A program made the translations under genes and the position numbers. Shown one piece after another: positions 40,973 through 52,630 of a DNA stretch of 64,000 bases (positions within the stretch are counted from its first letter, which is position 1; the number at the start of each line of letters is the position of its first letter). Location: positions 31,468,023 to 31,532,022 of the forward strand of contig NC_092462.1 of assembly GCF_047495875.1 (NCBI RefSeq). Direction: 5' to 3'. This DNA comes from Pithys albifrons albifrons (lineage: Eukaryota > Chordata > Aves > Passeriformes > Thamnophilidae). The notes under the pieces were generated by a model. The model was not told where the DNA came from, made no database searches, and was given only the letters and a program-made list of their open reading frames with translations.

Positions 40973-43304
40973 TTCCAGACAGATATACCACAAATGAATG
41001 ACAGTGCTTCATCTGGAGTCAGAGTAATCGCAGAATTGTCACCCCACATCCGTCATCCTGAAAGGATAATACTTATTGGTTCTCTCAATGAGACAGCAGG
41101 TGGACGTTCATTTAAAACCAATCTCCAGATAGATTTGTTAACAACCTGGAAAGGCATCCATCCCAAAAGTTACTGTAATGAAAAGCACCATTCTGGAAGC
41201 TAGTTTCCGTATCATGACATGATTTCACAAGATTTTTTTGTGAGTTTTCATGATAATTTACAATCTCATATATGGAGACACTAATTCGTGTGGTCTTCAA
41301 TCCTCAGCAGTCTTGACCACAGATGCTTGTCCACTGCAGCAGATGAGAGAGCTAACTGAGCTGGTGATTGTCAAGAGTAATAAAATGGCTAAGGAAAACC
41401 AAAATGTCTTGTCTGTTCATATGAGAAACATTTATTTCCAATAACACTTTCACATTTTAAGGCAGCTAGAAGTGATTTCTTGATGGTTTTCATAAGTAAG
41501 GAGCATTTTAGAATTTTACTAGATTTTGCTAACAGTAGCACTTGCTTTCCTTCCATTATTTTCGTGCTTGCAGTAAAAGGAAGTAATTTTACATGTTATG
41601 AGAAGTCAAATAATGGTGAATCTTGTCTCTTAAAATCTGGCAGAGAGAAGTCTGCAACTTCGGTTTGGAACAGCTATGAGAGTTTAAAAAATGAGATGGT
41701 ATAATTTATTTTTAGGAGATAGACAAACCTAGATTCTCTGCTTTACTAGTCTTTACTTCTTGGTGCACCATACATCAATTCATTTTGAAATTTGAATTCT
41801 CTACTGAACATGGACTTGATGTAATTTATTTTTATTCTTGAGACTCAAGCAAGACAATACACACTCTAACTTCATCAATTATCTCACTTATATTGAAGAC
41901 TACACCTTTTATGTACTTTTGAAGAAATGTAAGAGTTCAATTTTTTAGAGCATCACAATGGATAGACAAAGTTGACTCAAAGGTCTGTCTAACCCTAAAA
42001 GGCCAGAAGAGATGCATATGTGATGGGGAGAGAATAATGACAGAGCAGGCATATAATAACAACTCCCCCCCATACGTTCAGTTTTCTGGAGAGCTACACA
42101 TGCTGTGTATAGGTGATCTATAATAAATAAATAAATCCTTGAATGCTACAAAATTGTTAGACTTCAATTCCACAAACTTGTCCAAGCAAATATGCTTTGC
42201 TTTTTAGGCTTATTCAAGCACTTAATACTCCCTGGCCAAAGATTTCAAGGTATAAATATGTGTTTCATGGAGGACTAATGCTTCTTTAGTTTCTTTGCAT
42301 CTGAATCATTGCCATTTTTTGTTGATGTCTCCCCCAACAAATGAAGCCTGGGAGCTTCACCATAAGGTCTGGAATACCATTGCCTTGTGTCTGTTGATAA
42401 AAAGATCTGCTAACCATTTGCTTACCTAAAACTGCACTGTAAGAGAAATATGGACTTAAACTTCAGCAAATCCTATTTAAACTAGAGATTGAACTGCCTC
42501 CACCAAGAAATGATGATTTGGGTGAAGATAAAACAACTACTGGAAAATCAATATTTCATTATTATCCAAGGATACAGGCTGGTTTTATGTCTTTTCATAT
42601 GAAATTGCATAGCAATACATTCAGCATTTTGCTGCTTGGCTTTTCATCAACATATAATTTCTTATAAATGCAAGCAGTAGGCCAGCTATCAGCAAAAGGC
42701 AGGCATCAAGCATCTCATTATTTGAAACATGAGAATCTAACAGCAAAATACTGCTGCTGCTTCCAAATCTTTCCTCTGCTGTCTGTATTTAATAGTGTTG
42801 CTGTGAATATGCTTGTGGTACTTTTGAAGGGTGATGTGGTGGCATCAGCAGATGGCTGAAAATGGGACTTGTCTTCTGCAGTCCCAGGACCAGGAAGAGC
42901 ATTGGCAGTCTGACACACACCAGTCAGACTGGTGTTATGTGCTACTGATTATATGCCATTTCTCATACTCCAGGTTTCTCTGTGTTCTTCAGTAAGGCTT
43001 TTGTTTGCAGAATTGCAGGCTTAGGATGTGTGCATATCTGCTCAAACCTGGGAGACCTATATCTAGGAGTCAGATGGCAGGTTTGAAGTAGGTGGTTGAA
43101 GCAGGACAAGATTTATTCTCTTGGATGTCTGGTCTTCTGAATTGTGGATTGTTGATCATTCTGAGCTAAGACCTTTTCTTAATGTGTTTTATGAAAGGTT
43201 AGCACTCTCCTTATAAGGATGGAAGAGGCCCTAGTGATCTATACAACATGCATAGGGTTAAGGCACTGTCACCTACTTCATGACATTTAACCATGTTTAA
43301 CACA
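40973..43304. other. Gene-free stretch
   Basis: No gene is recognised. A short (AATA)n-like tract lies at about 42121-42136. Short open frames at 41250-41704 have no domain. Confidence 0.5.
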
Positions 43305-43560
43305 AGGGAGTCACATGAAGCTGTGTCAGGGAGGTTTAGGTTGGATATTAGAAAAAGGTGCTTCACCCAGAGGGTGGTTGGGCACTGGATCAGGCTCCCC
43401 AGTGAAGTGGTCACAGCACCAACCCTGCCAGAGTTCAAGAAGCATTTGGAAAATGCTCTCCGGTACATGGTGTGATTGTTGGGGCTGTCCTGTGAAAGGT
43501 CAGAAGTTGGATTTTCACGAGCCTTGTGGATCCCTTCCAACTCAGAATATTTTTGTGACA
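43305..43560 (+). repeat. CR1 LINE 3' tail
   Basis: A sense copy limited to the CR1 3' end. 'gtttaggttggatattagaa' is followed by 'cagagggtggttgggcactg', then 'ccagagttcaagaagcattt' and 'ggatcccttccaactcagaa', with a degraded tail at about 43545-43555. The short open frames here (43293-43475 and 43315-43581) are remnants of this repeat and not a gene. Confidence 0.88.
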
Positions 43561-44601
43561 AGGCTAAAGGCTTGTCTTTAAAGTTGCTGCCTATCCAAAT
43601 TCACTGGTGATTGTTCAAAAATATTTTGGACAATTGCACTGCATAAACATAACTATTACAGCATTTGAGGAGTACAGACAAATTCACAGAACCTGTCTTA
43701 CTATAACTTAGAGAAAACCTCTAAATGTGACTGTTCAGTGTACAGCCAGAGCTGACTCAGAATTTCTCTGCAGCACAGGTAAAATTCAGGTTTCAGATGT
43801 GAAATGGTAAAATTCCCTTTTGCCTTGTTCTTACAGGTGTTACCCTTCTTCCCACAAAGCACTGGGGAAGTCTTGTAGAAAACGAATGTGAAACAGTGCT
43901 GTGCCCCATCTCCCTGTACTCTCCTACCTGGTGCTGAGTGGGTTCTCTGGGAAGGAATAAAGCAAACACTCCTGGTCAGAGTGGGGGCATAGAGAGCAGG
44001 AGTCACCATGCCTCAAGGGCTTCTAAGTGAGCACAGAAGCCCTGCATCTGTCTGTCACTTCTGATTTCTCCCTACAGAGTGCACCAGGGAATTTGCTGTG
44101 CAGTGGTGGTGGGAAGATCATGAAGATTAAGGCTCCCTCTTCCTTCCGCAGTGCTGGGGCTTTATACCATGAGATGGTCTCTTTTAGTATTTCACATCTC
44201 TTTTGGGAGTGTATTCATTTTCCATGTGCATCAAAACAGCTTAGCTAGCCAGCTCGTTAATGTACTGCTGTGCTGTGGCTGGATCCTGAAGCTCTCATTC
44301 AGGCAATGAGTCTACTGCATTGCCTCAGAGCAGCAGCATAAGCAGCAGCTGCTTGGCTCAAACCACGTCATGAAACTTGTAGGCATAAAATGATTAACAT
44401 AATTTCTAAAATCTTAAAAAAATTTAGCAATGGCTAATTATCCCCAGGCACTCTAGAAATACCTTTGTCTTCTTCAAGATGTATATAGGTCAGTCAAGTT
44501 TTATCAGTAACTAGCATTTAATGAGAAAGCTAATACTTTCACTGCTTCAGTCATCAGTTTTTCTAAAGCTGACTCTATTTTCAGAAATCTGGGTTGATTT
44601 T

Positions 44602-44662
<61 letters not shown>

Positions 44663-47600
44663 ACACAAACAAGCAGTATAATCTACGGTACAGATGAGTT
44701 ACCTCCCTCATATATCATCAGGAGCCTCTCTCACTTCTCCTATAGGTAGCAATTTTTCTCCCATATATTAATTCTTTGAGGACTGACCTGTCATTTTACA
44801 GTTTATCATCATTCAAGAGCAGAGCACAGCCAAGCTATTTCAAAAGCACACTTGAAAGCATTTTTATTTTGTACCCCAGGCCCTCTGATCCTACTTTGAT
44901 AGTGTGTATTGAACCAGACAAGGAAAATGGTTTGAAATATTATCTTCTCGCATATATTCTGAGCAAGAGCAGGGCAGAACATGACAACTGTGTAGGGGGA
45001 GAGAGCTACTCTTTCCTAAGCGCTCACTAAAGTGCACTGACACCTTAATCAGTGTGGGGGTGGTCTGGCTTCATGATATGGACATAGTTCATACTGAATG
45101 TACAACTTCTCTGCCTAGTGTCTGGAAGATCTGTTACTTGTGATAAAGATCCCAGTACTGATAGCTCGGAAGTTGCACTTGGCCCCCTACCTACCTGCAG
45201 TAAGGAGGAAAAAAATCCCATGGATTGCATTAGAGATTTTTTCTTCTGTTAAATGCGTAGCAAAAATCTTCTGTATAAAGATGAAAACAGTGACCACCTT
45301 CTGCAGCAGCAGCAGCATCCAAGGCCATAAAAGGAAAAATCAATTCAAGTTACACAGTGAGCAGTGTGGCTGCCCACAGACTTTCTGTTCTCAGCATTTC
45401 CTAACCCTTGAAGTGACCAGTCAGCAACAGCAACTAGACAATGAAACAAACACCTCTTGAAAGGACTTAATAAACAGTACTACAGTACTGTCACATCATA
45501 TGATCATGGTCTCTTCTAATCTACTTTATTATCCTATTGTTCACTATGTGCATATGTTTGATTCAATGTGATGTGGGACTCTTTTTTTTAAGGTTTTGTG
45601 GAGTAAATAAGTAAATATCTGACTACAGATAAGGGGAAAAATCAAGACACTGAGCAAGTTCAATGATGAAAAAAAACCAGAGCTGGAATGAATCCCAAGT
45701 GATTTTCATTTATTCACTGACTCAAAACAATTTCCTTGTGACAGTACAGACTCAGTACACAATGCTGCTCAAGAATGACACTGGCATGCTATATTTATAG
45801 TGAGCTAGGAAGTACTATGAAAGAGAAATTAGACACATTCTCTTCAAAGCTTGACAAAAGCTAAATATAATACGGTCTCTTGACAAATAAATTTAAAAAA
45901 TGTATGCAACTTATGGGGAAAAAGAAAAACTATTAAGGTAAACATTGCTGTTTATTTCCTGCCACACACTGGCTCCACTTCTCCAAGGTGGTAAGCAACA
46001 TGTTTTTCTTTGAAAAAAATCTCAAGTGTTGCAGATTTAGAAAAAAAACAGTATTACTTTACATTTATTTTTAATTTGAATTTTCTGCAAAATTTAATTT
46101 TAAATTTTATTTAATTTAATATATGAGACCACACAGTTTCAAAATGCTATCCTAGGAGTTTCTAGAATTGTCCAAAGTGATGTCGAAGTAACACATTTTT
46201 AACAGCAATAACAGCATTTTTCAGTCTCAGATCATAATAGCAAAATACAATGACAAAAAAAATGGACTGAAATATCAAATTTACCAATACCTATAATTGA
46301 AACTAGAGTAAAGGCATATAACCTCTAGGAAGAACTGATTAAAATGGCAAACTGTAAATTGATTGAAAGATGAATTCTGTGCACGGAGGTGTGCCTGTAG
46401 TTGCAGAAAGACCAAAGGACACAGACAGGCCCTGTGACATGCACATGTGGATACAGGAACATGCTGCAATCTCCTGTTCCATAGATGTCTGCAAACAGCC
46501 AGACTGGCAGTGCCAGGGCTGTGACTGAGCTGAAAGTGGCAATGACCAAAGAAAACCTCTGAGGAAATTGGAAAAACTTTCTTAACAAATACTTATGAAG
46601 ACTTTCCAAGTTCTCAAAAGCCAATGGTAAAGCTTTCTAAAACATCTAAAATGACTTCGTTAAATTAAAAATTAGTACCTAGCTCTCTGTAGCATTTTGT
46701 TTTTTCATTGTTCCAAGAGTATGTAATGGTAGTCTCCTAATCTTATTTCAATATAGGAAAAATATACATCTACCAGAATGTGGAATAACTGGAAAAGTTT
46801 ATTGGTTTTGCTTTGAAAAGCCATGGGAAGACTTTCCATTTTCCTCAAAAAATCAGATGAGAGCAAAGCAAATGGATGAGAAGAGCTGGCTACAGTAGAA
46901 ATGCAGAACTAGGTCAAATTGTGTGAAGAGTACATGCTTTATAAGGGAAAGCCCAATAGTAAAGAAAGTGTGGAAAGGGATTCATTGCTTATCAAGCTTG
47001 AAGGAAGACAAAATGTGAAAACAATTAAATTTCTGAAAGATTACAGTGTTATCAATATTAAGAATGTGTATGAAAAAGATTAGCATAATTGACAATGATT
47101 TCATATTGTGCAAATTTAAAGTGGAAGGAACTGCAAGAAGCTAGAAATGTTCAACTAATATAGCCTATGTTTACTTTTCAAATATGTTACATCATGACTT
47201 TTCAAGGAAATACTAAGATTTTTATTAAAACCATTTCTATAGTCTGTGCCTGTTTTCCATTAAAAAAAAATCAAATTTTCACTGAAAACTATCTTAGGCT
47301 TTCATATTTACAATGAAAATTGTAGAGGCTTTTCAGAAAAAGAGCCATTTTCTGATGCAGATACCTTTGGATACCCCACAAAGAGGCCTGGAAGGGCATT
47401 CATGCTGAAATAGCAGACAGGAATGGAGAGAAATTAAAGCAGCTTTGGAAAGGACGTTTCTGGAAACAAAGACAAATGAGTGTTTTAAAAATTATTTATG
47501 CTAGGCTGATTCAAATAATATTGGGAGGCTTGTGAATCATGGAAAGCAAGAAAACATTCGGACCAAGGAAAGAACTGCCCTGGGAGATGGATACTCATAC

Positions 47601-49054
47601 TCTCCACCACTCTCCTCAGAGTGATGACCCTCAGGATACTGGGCAACCAGTTGAGGATGAGTCATCCCCCAGCAAAAGACAAACTGATTAGTCCTACAAA
47701 ACTGTTGTAAAACAGAACAGGTGATTAATGAAGGGAATCACATGGACACGAGCTTCCGATTTGCTCCCTCTATTCACCATAATAAGCAAGCAGTTAGGTC
47801 TCACTGCTCCATGTACCCAACCACATGAGCTGTAAAGACAGTACTGAGCAAAAGAGATTTGCAATTAAACTGCTTGAACAGACCAAACACAGAAGGAACA
47901 TTTTAAATTAGCTGGATTCAAATGTCAGCTCACTTCAAAAATTAGAATTAATCTGATCTATCAATGTCTTGCACTTCTGCCAGCATCAGAAAATCACTAA
48001 CTGGCAAGAAAACAAAACTGGTGTCTGTTCTAGATCAGGACAGCAGAGCTATGAGATTTAAGGAAAGTCTTTACTTCTATTATGAAGAAAAAATTAGGGT
48101 AGAAAAAGGAACTTAGCTTTAAAAGAGAAAACTCCTCTACCCCAATGGTAAGAAAGAAAACTCAAATAACATATGTTATTAATAAAGATAACAGAAACAA
48201 TATTGTTAAGTAGAATAGTAATTATTTACATCAAATAATTGCATTCTTTTGACTGCTGCTTGTGAATTAACTTCTGTAAATACATACACAGAATTACTCA
48301 TTTTTACTCCATGTACTCATTGCTATGTTCATGCTTTGTTTTGGTCCCAATCTAAATTTGCCTCATGAACATGATCCTTTGTAGGCATGGGCCAGGGTAA
48401 GAAGAGCCAAGGTGCTGAGCTCCAGTGCGGAATGCAGGAAAAGTGGTTTATTCCCACACTGTGTCAGACTGAGGGCACACATCTCAAGAGCAGCCAGAGG
48501 TATGGCATCATGAGAATCATGCTGTTTTTTCCTCCTGTTGCGGTCTAGGATGTGAGCTCTCCTCCTGGCCTGTGAAGTGAGGCCATGTCAAAGATTGCCA
48601 TATCAGCCCCAGGTAATTTCTTGTCTCTTTCCCAAATCCAGCTGTGAGCCCAACAAGAAGCCTTCAAATGTTCTTCTCCTTTATCTAGCAAAGAGGAATC
48701 ACACAGAAAATGAGGCTGGTGTGTGCTGGGATGGCAGCAGGCTAGCTGGGGAATGACATGCTGGCAGCAGTCAGTCAGCAGCATGGTCAGTCTGAACACA
48801 CGCAAGAGATTATTTCTTTCCTTCATTTATCTGAAGCTAACTTGTTGTTTAGCCCTGAATTGCTCAGTGGAGAAAAGGCATGTAAGCTTCTGTTCTACTT
48901 TCAACATAAGTAGATCCTGTGAGGTCTAGGCAGATGATAAGGAAACAGGAGTGCCTGCTGGCCTGGATCCTCTTGGTTGTTTTGGTCAGGGTACAGAGAG
49001 TGATGCTGAAAGGGAGTAAACATGTCTAGTCCATGTTAAATGGCAAAGAGTCAT
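43561..49054. other. Gene-free stretch with microsatellite
   Basis: No coding gene is recognised. Apart from the TA microsatellite at 44604-44659, the region is ordinary AT-rich DNA with a short CAG run (about 45304-45315). The block at about 48380-48530 is more GC-rich and reads like an old repeat, but I cannot assign it to a family. Confidence 0.5.
44604..44659. repeat. (TA)28 microsatellite
   Basis: A perfect 56-base TA dinucleotide run, followed by a short AC-rich stretch (AAACACACAAAC). Long perfect runs of this kind are normally length-polymorphic. Confidence 0.97.
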
Positions 49055-49106
49055 ATTATAGTTGGACTTAATGATCTTAAAGGTCTTTTCCAACCTAAAT
49101 GACCTA
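49055..49106 (+). repeat. Short CR1 tail fragment
   Basis: 'gttggacttaatgatcttaa' followed by 'aggtcttttccaacctaaat' is the CR1 3'UTR end (consensus sense: a cue to follow up, then 'aggtcttttccaacc'). The final octamer is decayed. Only about 50 bases can be recognised. Confidence 0.75.
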
Positions 49107-49616
49107 TATACCTGCCTTGGAGTAGCAGCAATCCCCTTCCCTTGTCTTTATGTAACATTTTTCTAACACTGCATTCACTCCTCCTCAAGAAGCTAATGCT
49201 GAGGTCCCTCTGACCAGAGATGTGAGACTCAGAGGAGCAGGGTCCATCTGACCTGAGAAGTGTGGAACCAGCACAGACTGATCCAGCCCTAGTTTTTGTA
49301 CAAAAACAACACATTGAATTTATTCTCCTATCCTGCCCATCTGCAGTATGTACTTAGGAGTCAGAGAGAGTAATCAATGAAAGAACAGTGGCTCCAATTA
49401 CAGCCTGTTTCCTGACTTGCTCCAGGATAATACTAAGACTGAAACAAATGGCAAAGTTGTAGCTTACCCACAGTCTTCAAAGAATCCATGTCATGACATT
49501 TAGACTAAATGTAAACTGTGATTTGGGGCAATTTGGTGCTGGCAACTAATTGTCTGGCTTTAAAGTCTACAATGTGACTTTTAGCCACTGTATTGTATTA
49601 TTATTATTTTGCATCT

Positions 49617-50381
49617 TGTTGGAGGAGACCAGCAGGAGGAGGAATTTATCAAGTGGCAACAATATTAAAAACGTTGGGTGGATGAAACGTTGGGTGCATA
49701 GGGAACCTATGCAGCAGTTGAATCGGGACTATGGGGGTTTTAGAAGCTATATAGATATGTCCCCAGTTTGAATGTTACCTTCCTAATATGGCTGCCTTGA
49801 TCATTTTCCCTTAGTCATCCCTATGCAAGTTTCTTCATCCCACAAACCCCTAGGGCATATTCCTGCCAACCCATTCCTGATTGGCCCCAGTTTGGTGCAG
49901 TGCACCAGTTTCCCTATATGGTTATGTTTGAACCCTGTTCCCCTATTGGTTCTTTCTTCGCTCCTCCCCTTAATTTGCATAACACTTAATGAGGTGCATC
50001 GCTCCTCCCTGTCTCCTCCCATTACCCCGCCCAAGTTCTAGAAAGTCCCATGCTACCCTATATAAGTCCGGGCATGCCAATAAAGTTGCTCTGCCCCGTC
50101 TCCGCCCTGTCTCCGCCCCTCTTCCCCACCTACATCCGGGGAATTTCCATGCTCTCCTTATAAGCTAGCACGCGGCATTAAACTTGGCTTTCCCTCGTGG
50201 ACCGCCGGCTGGTGTGGACTTATTCCGTTTGGGGTGGTCGCCGGGCCGGGGGTGAGAAGAGCCTACCTCACTTCTAAGGGGCTTGATCCTAGGGAGCCTC
50301 GCTGGCCGCTTTCCTAGCCTTGCTCCTGGAAGCAGAAACCTCTCCACCATATCAGTGGGTTATTTACAATCCGCTGATAAT
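49617..50381 (+). repeat. 5' LTR of the ERVK-like provirus
   Basis: It begins TGTTGGAGGAGACC and ends just before the primer binding site in ...CCGCTGATAAT. U3 has inverted CCAAT motifs (ATTGG, for example 49945-49949). There are two promoter-like modules: TATATAAG at 50059-50066 with AATAAA at 50079-50084, and TTATAAG at 50158-50164 with ATTAAA at 50177-50182. From the second module onward it matches the 3' LTR closely (about 18 differences in about 225 bases, counted by eye). The upstream part differs strongly from the 3' LTR. Confidence 0.9.
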
Positions 50382-50399
50382 TGACGCCCAACGCGGTGG
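50382..50399 (+). other. Primer binding site, tRNA-Lys-like
   Basis: The 18 bases TGACGCCCAACGCGGTGG directly follow the LTR. They match the Lys-1,2-type primer site used by many betaretroviruses at about 14 of 18 positions, including the uninterrupted core CGCCCAACG. The mismatches fit decay after insertion. Confidence 0.75.
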
Positions 50400-50636
50400 T
50401 GGTATCCACTACGCCGAAGCAGCATAAGCCGAGGGACAGGTGAGTCCCTCGGTCATCAGTGGACCTTGGAGGAAGTGATCGGGCAGAGCACCTTGGCATT
50501 TCTTTAGCTCTCGGCTGGCAATCCCTCGTTGTTTTGACGTGGGACCGAAGGACTGACCCTCAGCCTACCTTTACCCTGGGCAGGGAGCCCTCCGAGCAGA
50601 CCCTGCTCCCTATCACCCTTATTTCATTTATTAAAA
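50400..50636 (+). other. Proviral leader (between primer site and gag)
   Basis: An untranslated leader of about 240 bases, as expected between the primer binding site and gag. A possible splice donor, CAG|GTGAGTCC, lies at about 50439-50447 (GT near 50441), which is where retroviruses usually place the donor for subgenomic RNA. No other feature is visible. Confidence 0.5.
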
Positions 50637-51359
50637 ACGGGGAAAATTCTCTCTAAGTGAGAAGAGACTTACCGCCGCCTGAAGTCCCTTCTAACTCACG
50701 CGAACTGTAAAGTGGACAAGGCAGCAATAAGATCGTTAATGAAATACATGGCTAAAGAGAACTACTCCCTGCCTTTTCATGTTACTACAACGGAGTGGGA
50801 CCGTTTTGGACGAAAATTAAGGGCGGCGGCTAACAGAAACGGTGAACACACCTTGCATGCATTAGTAGCATGGACACTGATGAACTCAATCCTAGAAGCA
50901 GACCAGGCCGCAGGGATCCAGGGGGCCCCAGGACAGAGAAGCGCAGGGAGTTGTGGTCGAAGCGCGGTACCTGTGTCGCGATTTCAGGGGCCCCCCTCCA
51001 TTGATCCACCTGTGAACCCTGGAATTATTGCTAGCACGGTAATGGCTACCGTTGGGGACTCTCCACGTGCACGTGTTGGTTGCCCACAAGATGGCGACGG
51101 AGAGCGTGGTGAAGGGCCACCACAAAATGGAGGCTGGGGGAAGGGGGAGGAGGCAGCTGATGCCCACCCCCTGGGTGTGGAGTCAAAAGGGGAGGGGCCG
51201 ATCTCTGTGGTATGCAGTCCCTGTGAGCCCTTACGCCACACCCAACTTCCTCTTTCCCACGGTGGCCCCATCCCCTCCCTTTGTCAACATCCGGCCCAAG
51301 ATGGCTGCACCCATGGACCAGGAGTACCTGGATTACCAGAAATGTTGTTACCAACGTAG
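50637..51359 (+). pseudogene. gag: Broken gag remnant with matrix (p10-like) domain
   Basis: Gag would be the structural polyprotein of the virus. The frame from 50637 to 51359 reads as a betaretroviral matrix start: a glycine directly after the initiator position (the usual myristoylation site), then a helical segment (AAIRSLMKYMAKENYSLPFH) and an aromatic/basic segment EWDRFGRKLR. It is followed by a proline/glycine-rich stretch to 51359. Breaks: the initiator position is ACG and not ATG (50637-50639), and a TGA lies at 50658-50660. The open part after that has no early ATG (the first ATG in frame is near 50739). Capsid, nucleocapsid and everything downstream are absent. An overlapping +1 frame runs 51052-51423. 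Not expected to yield a functional protein. Confidence 0.75.
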
Positions 51360-52345
51360 ATTGTCTCCATCAAAACACCAAAAAAGCCATCATACAAAGG
51401 AGAAGGACAATGATCTTGCTTAAATCCTGTTTGGAATGCACAAGTATTCTGTTGAGAATTTTCTTCTGTATATGTTCATATTGTAACTGTCTTTTATTAT
51501 GTTTTGCAGATCTTTGAACAACGTATACTCATTTGCATGGACCAGAAATGGGTGTACTAGGAATGCATTTAGGTCTGTGAGTGTGATTGCTTGAATGTGG
51601 TGGCCACCAGTGTGAATGAGATAGTTAGGGTGAAGTATAGATGTATCCCTACACTTATACTTATCATCCCTGTGTGAATGTTATGGTTTTCCTAGAGGTG
51701 CTCTCTGATGGCCACATGCATTTCACTGAACTTTACCCATCTAAATTCAATTAGTAATTCTACATTTTCTTTATTATCAACACTTCTTGAACATAATTTA
51801 CCCTTGCCTAAATCAAGTATTTATATCTCATTTTAATTGTGCTAACATTTACTTTACATGCATTTGACTTCTTTTTATTGACAGCCTTTTGGTTGGAGTA
51901 AAGATTTAATAAAATAAAGTGTTAGCAGGTCAGAAGACAGTCTGTGAAAGGGTAGAAGAAAGTTTGTTTGTGTAGGGTAAGATAAGGATGGCCAGTGCAA
52001 GTATAGGTTGGAGAGAGGAGCAGGAGAAAGAATCTGTGAGGTAAAAAGAGAAAGGAGAAAAAAGAAAAAGAAGGGATACAGGTTTGATGAAAATGTTAAT
52101 GATAAGAAGTGTTAAAAGGTAGTGAAGAGAAGGACACATGTGAAGAGTGATAGCTATCATTCGAATTTCATTTACATGTATTGCCTTTTATTGGGAATCT
52201 AAGTCGGAACCTGCAGTGTTTCTTTACATATTGTTAATTTTCTTAATGTATAAGTTAATGCCTCATGTAATTTTATTTTAAACTGATTACTTTTTCATGT
52301 CTACAATGATTTGTAAACCCAGTTTCTGCCCCAGTTTATTCCAGT
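51360..52345 (+). other. Unassigned proviral internal region
   Basis: About 1 kb between the gag remnant and the open frame leading into the 3' LTR. It is AT-rich, unlike the GC-rich gag part. It has a purine-rich (A/G) block at about 52015-52080 and a possible splice acceptor (TTTTGCAG at about 51503-51510). No protease, polymerase or envelope motif is recognised. It may be remnant 3' proviral sequence left after a large deletion, or sequence acquired by a non-autonomous element. Confidence 0.5.
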
Positions 52346-52348
52346 TAA

Positions 52349-52630
52349 GGACATTGCTTAATCGTTGCTGTATTTTTCCTTGAATGTTTAAGTCTTTTCA
52401 AAGTTTTTAAAGCTTTTCAGGCTCCTCATGCCTACCTGACATTAAAAGATAAAAAAGGAGGAGATGTCGGAGTAGACCTGGGGTTTATACAGTGGCAAAA
52501 ACACTACAAGAGATGGATAGACGAGGATGCCGAAGTCCAGGAACCTGACTCCCCGAATATGGAAGCCCTGCGAGAGATTTATAAGGACTTTAATAAGTTC
52601 ACACCCTATATCGATGTTTCCCCAGTTTAA
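52349..52630 (+). pseudogene. Open frame crossing into 3' LTR, env-tail-like
   Basis: A frame of 93 codons without an ATG near its start runs from after TAA 52346-52348, through the polypurine tract, into U3, ending at TAA 52628-52630. It starts with a hydrophobic segment (LIVAVFFLECLSLFKVFKAF) like the end of a transmembrane anchor followed by basic/aromatic residues. It continues with a charged tail containing WQKHYKRWIDED and ends in YIDVSPV. The 5' LTR holds the matching tail with an internal stop, ending in YIDMSPV. This suggests that the C-terminus of an envelope or accessory protein is encoded within the LTR. The envelope reading is inference; only the tail is present, so no function is implied. 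Confidence 0.5.
52451..52464 (+). other. Polypurine tract
   Basis: AAAAAAGGAGGAGA immediately precedes the TG of the 3' LTR. This is the expected plus-strand priming site of a retrovirus and fixes the 3' LTR start at 52465. Confidence 0.85.

Noticed and set aside
50165..50350. Minus-strand frame repeated almost identically at 53002-53184
   Set aside because: The similarity is explained by the two LTRs; both are antisense shadows of R-U5.
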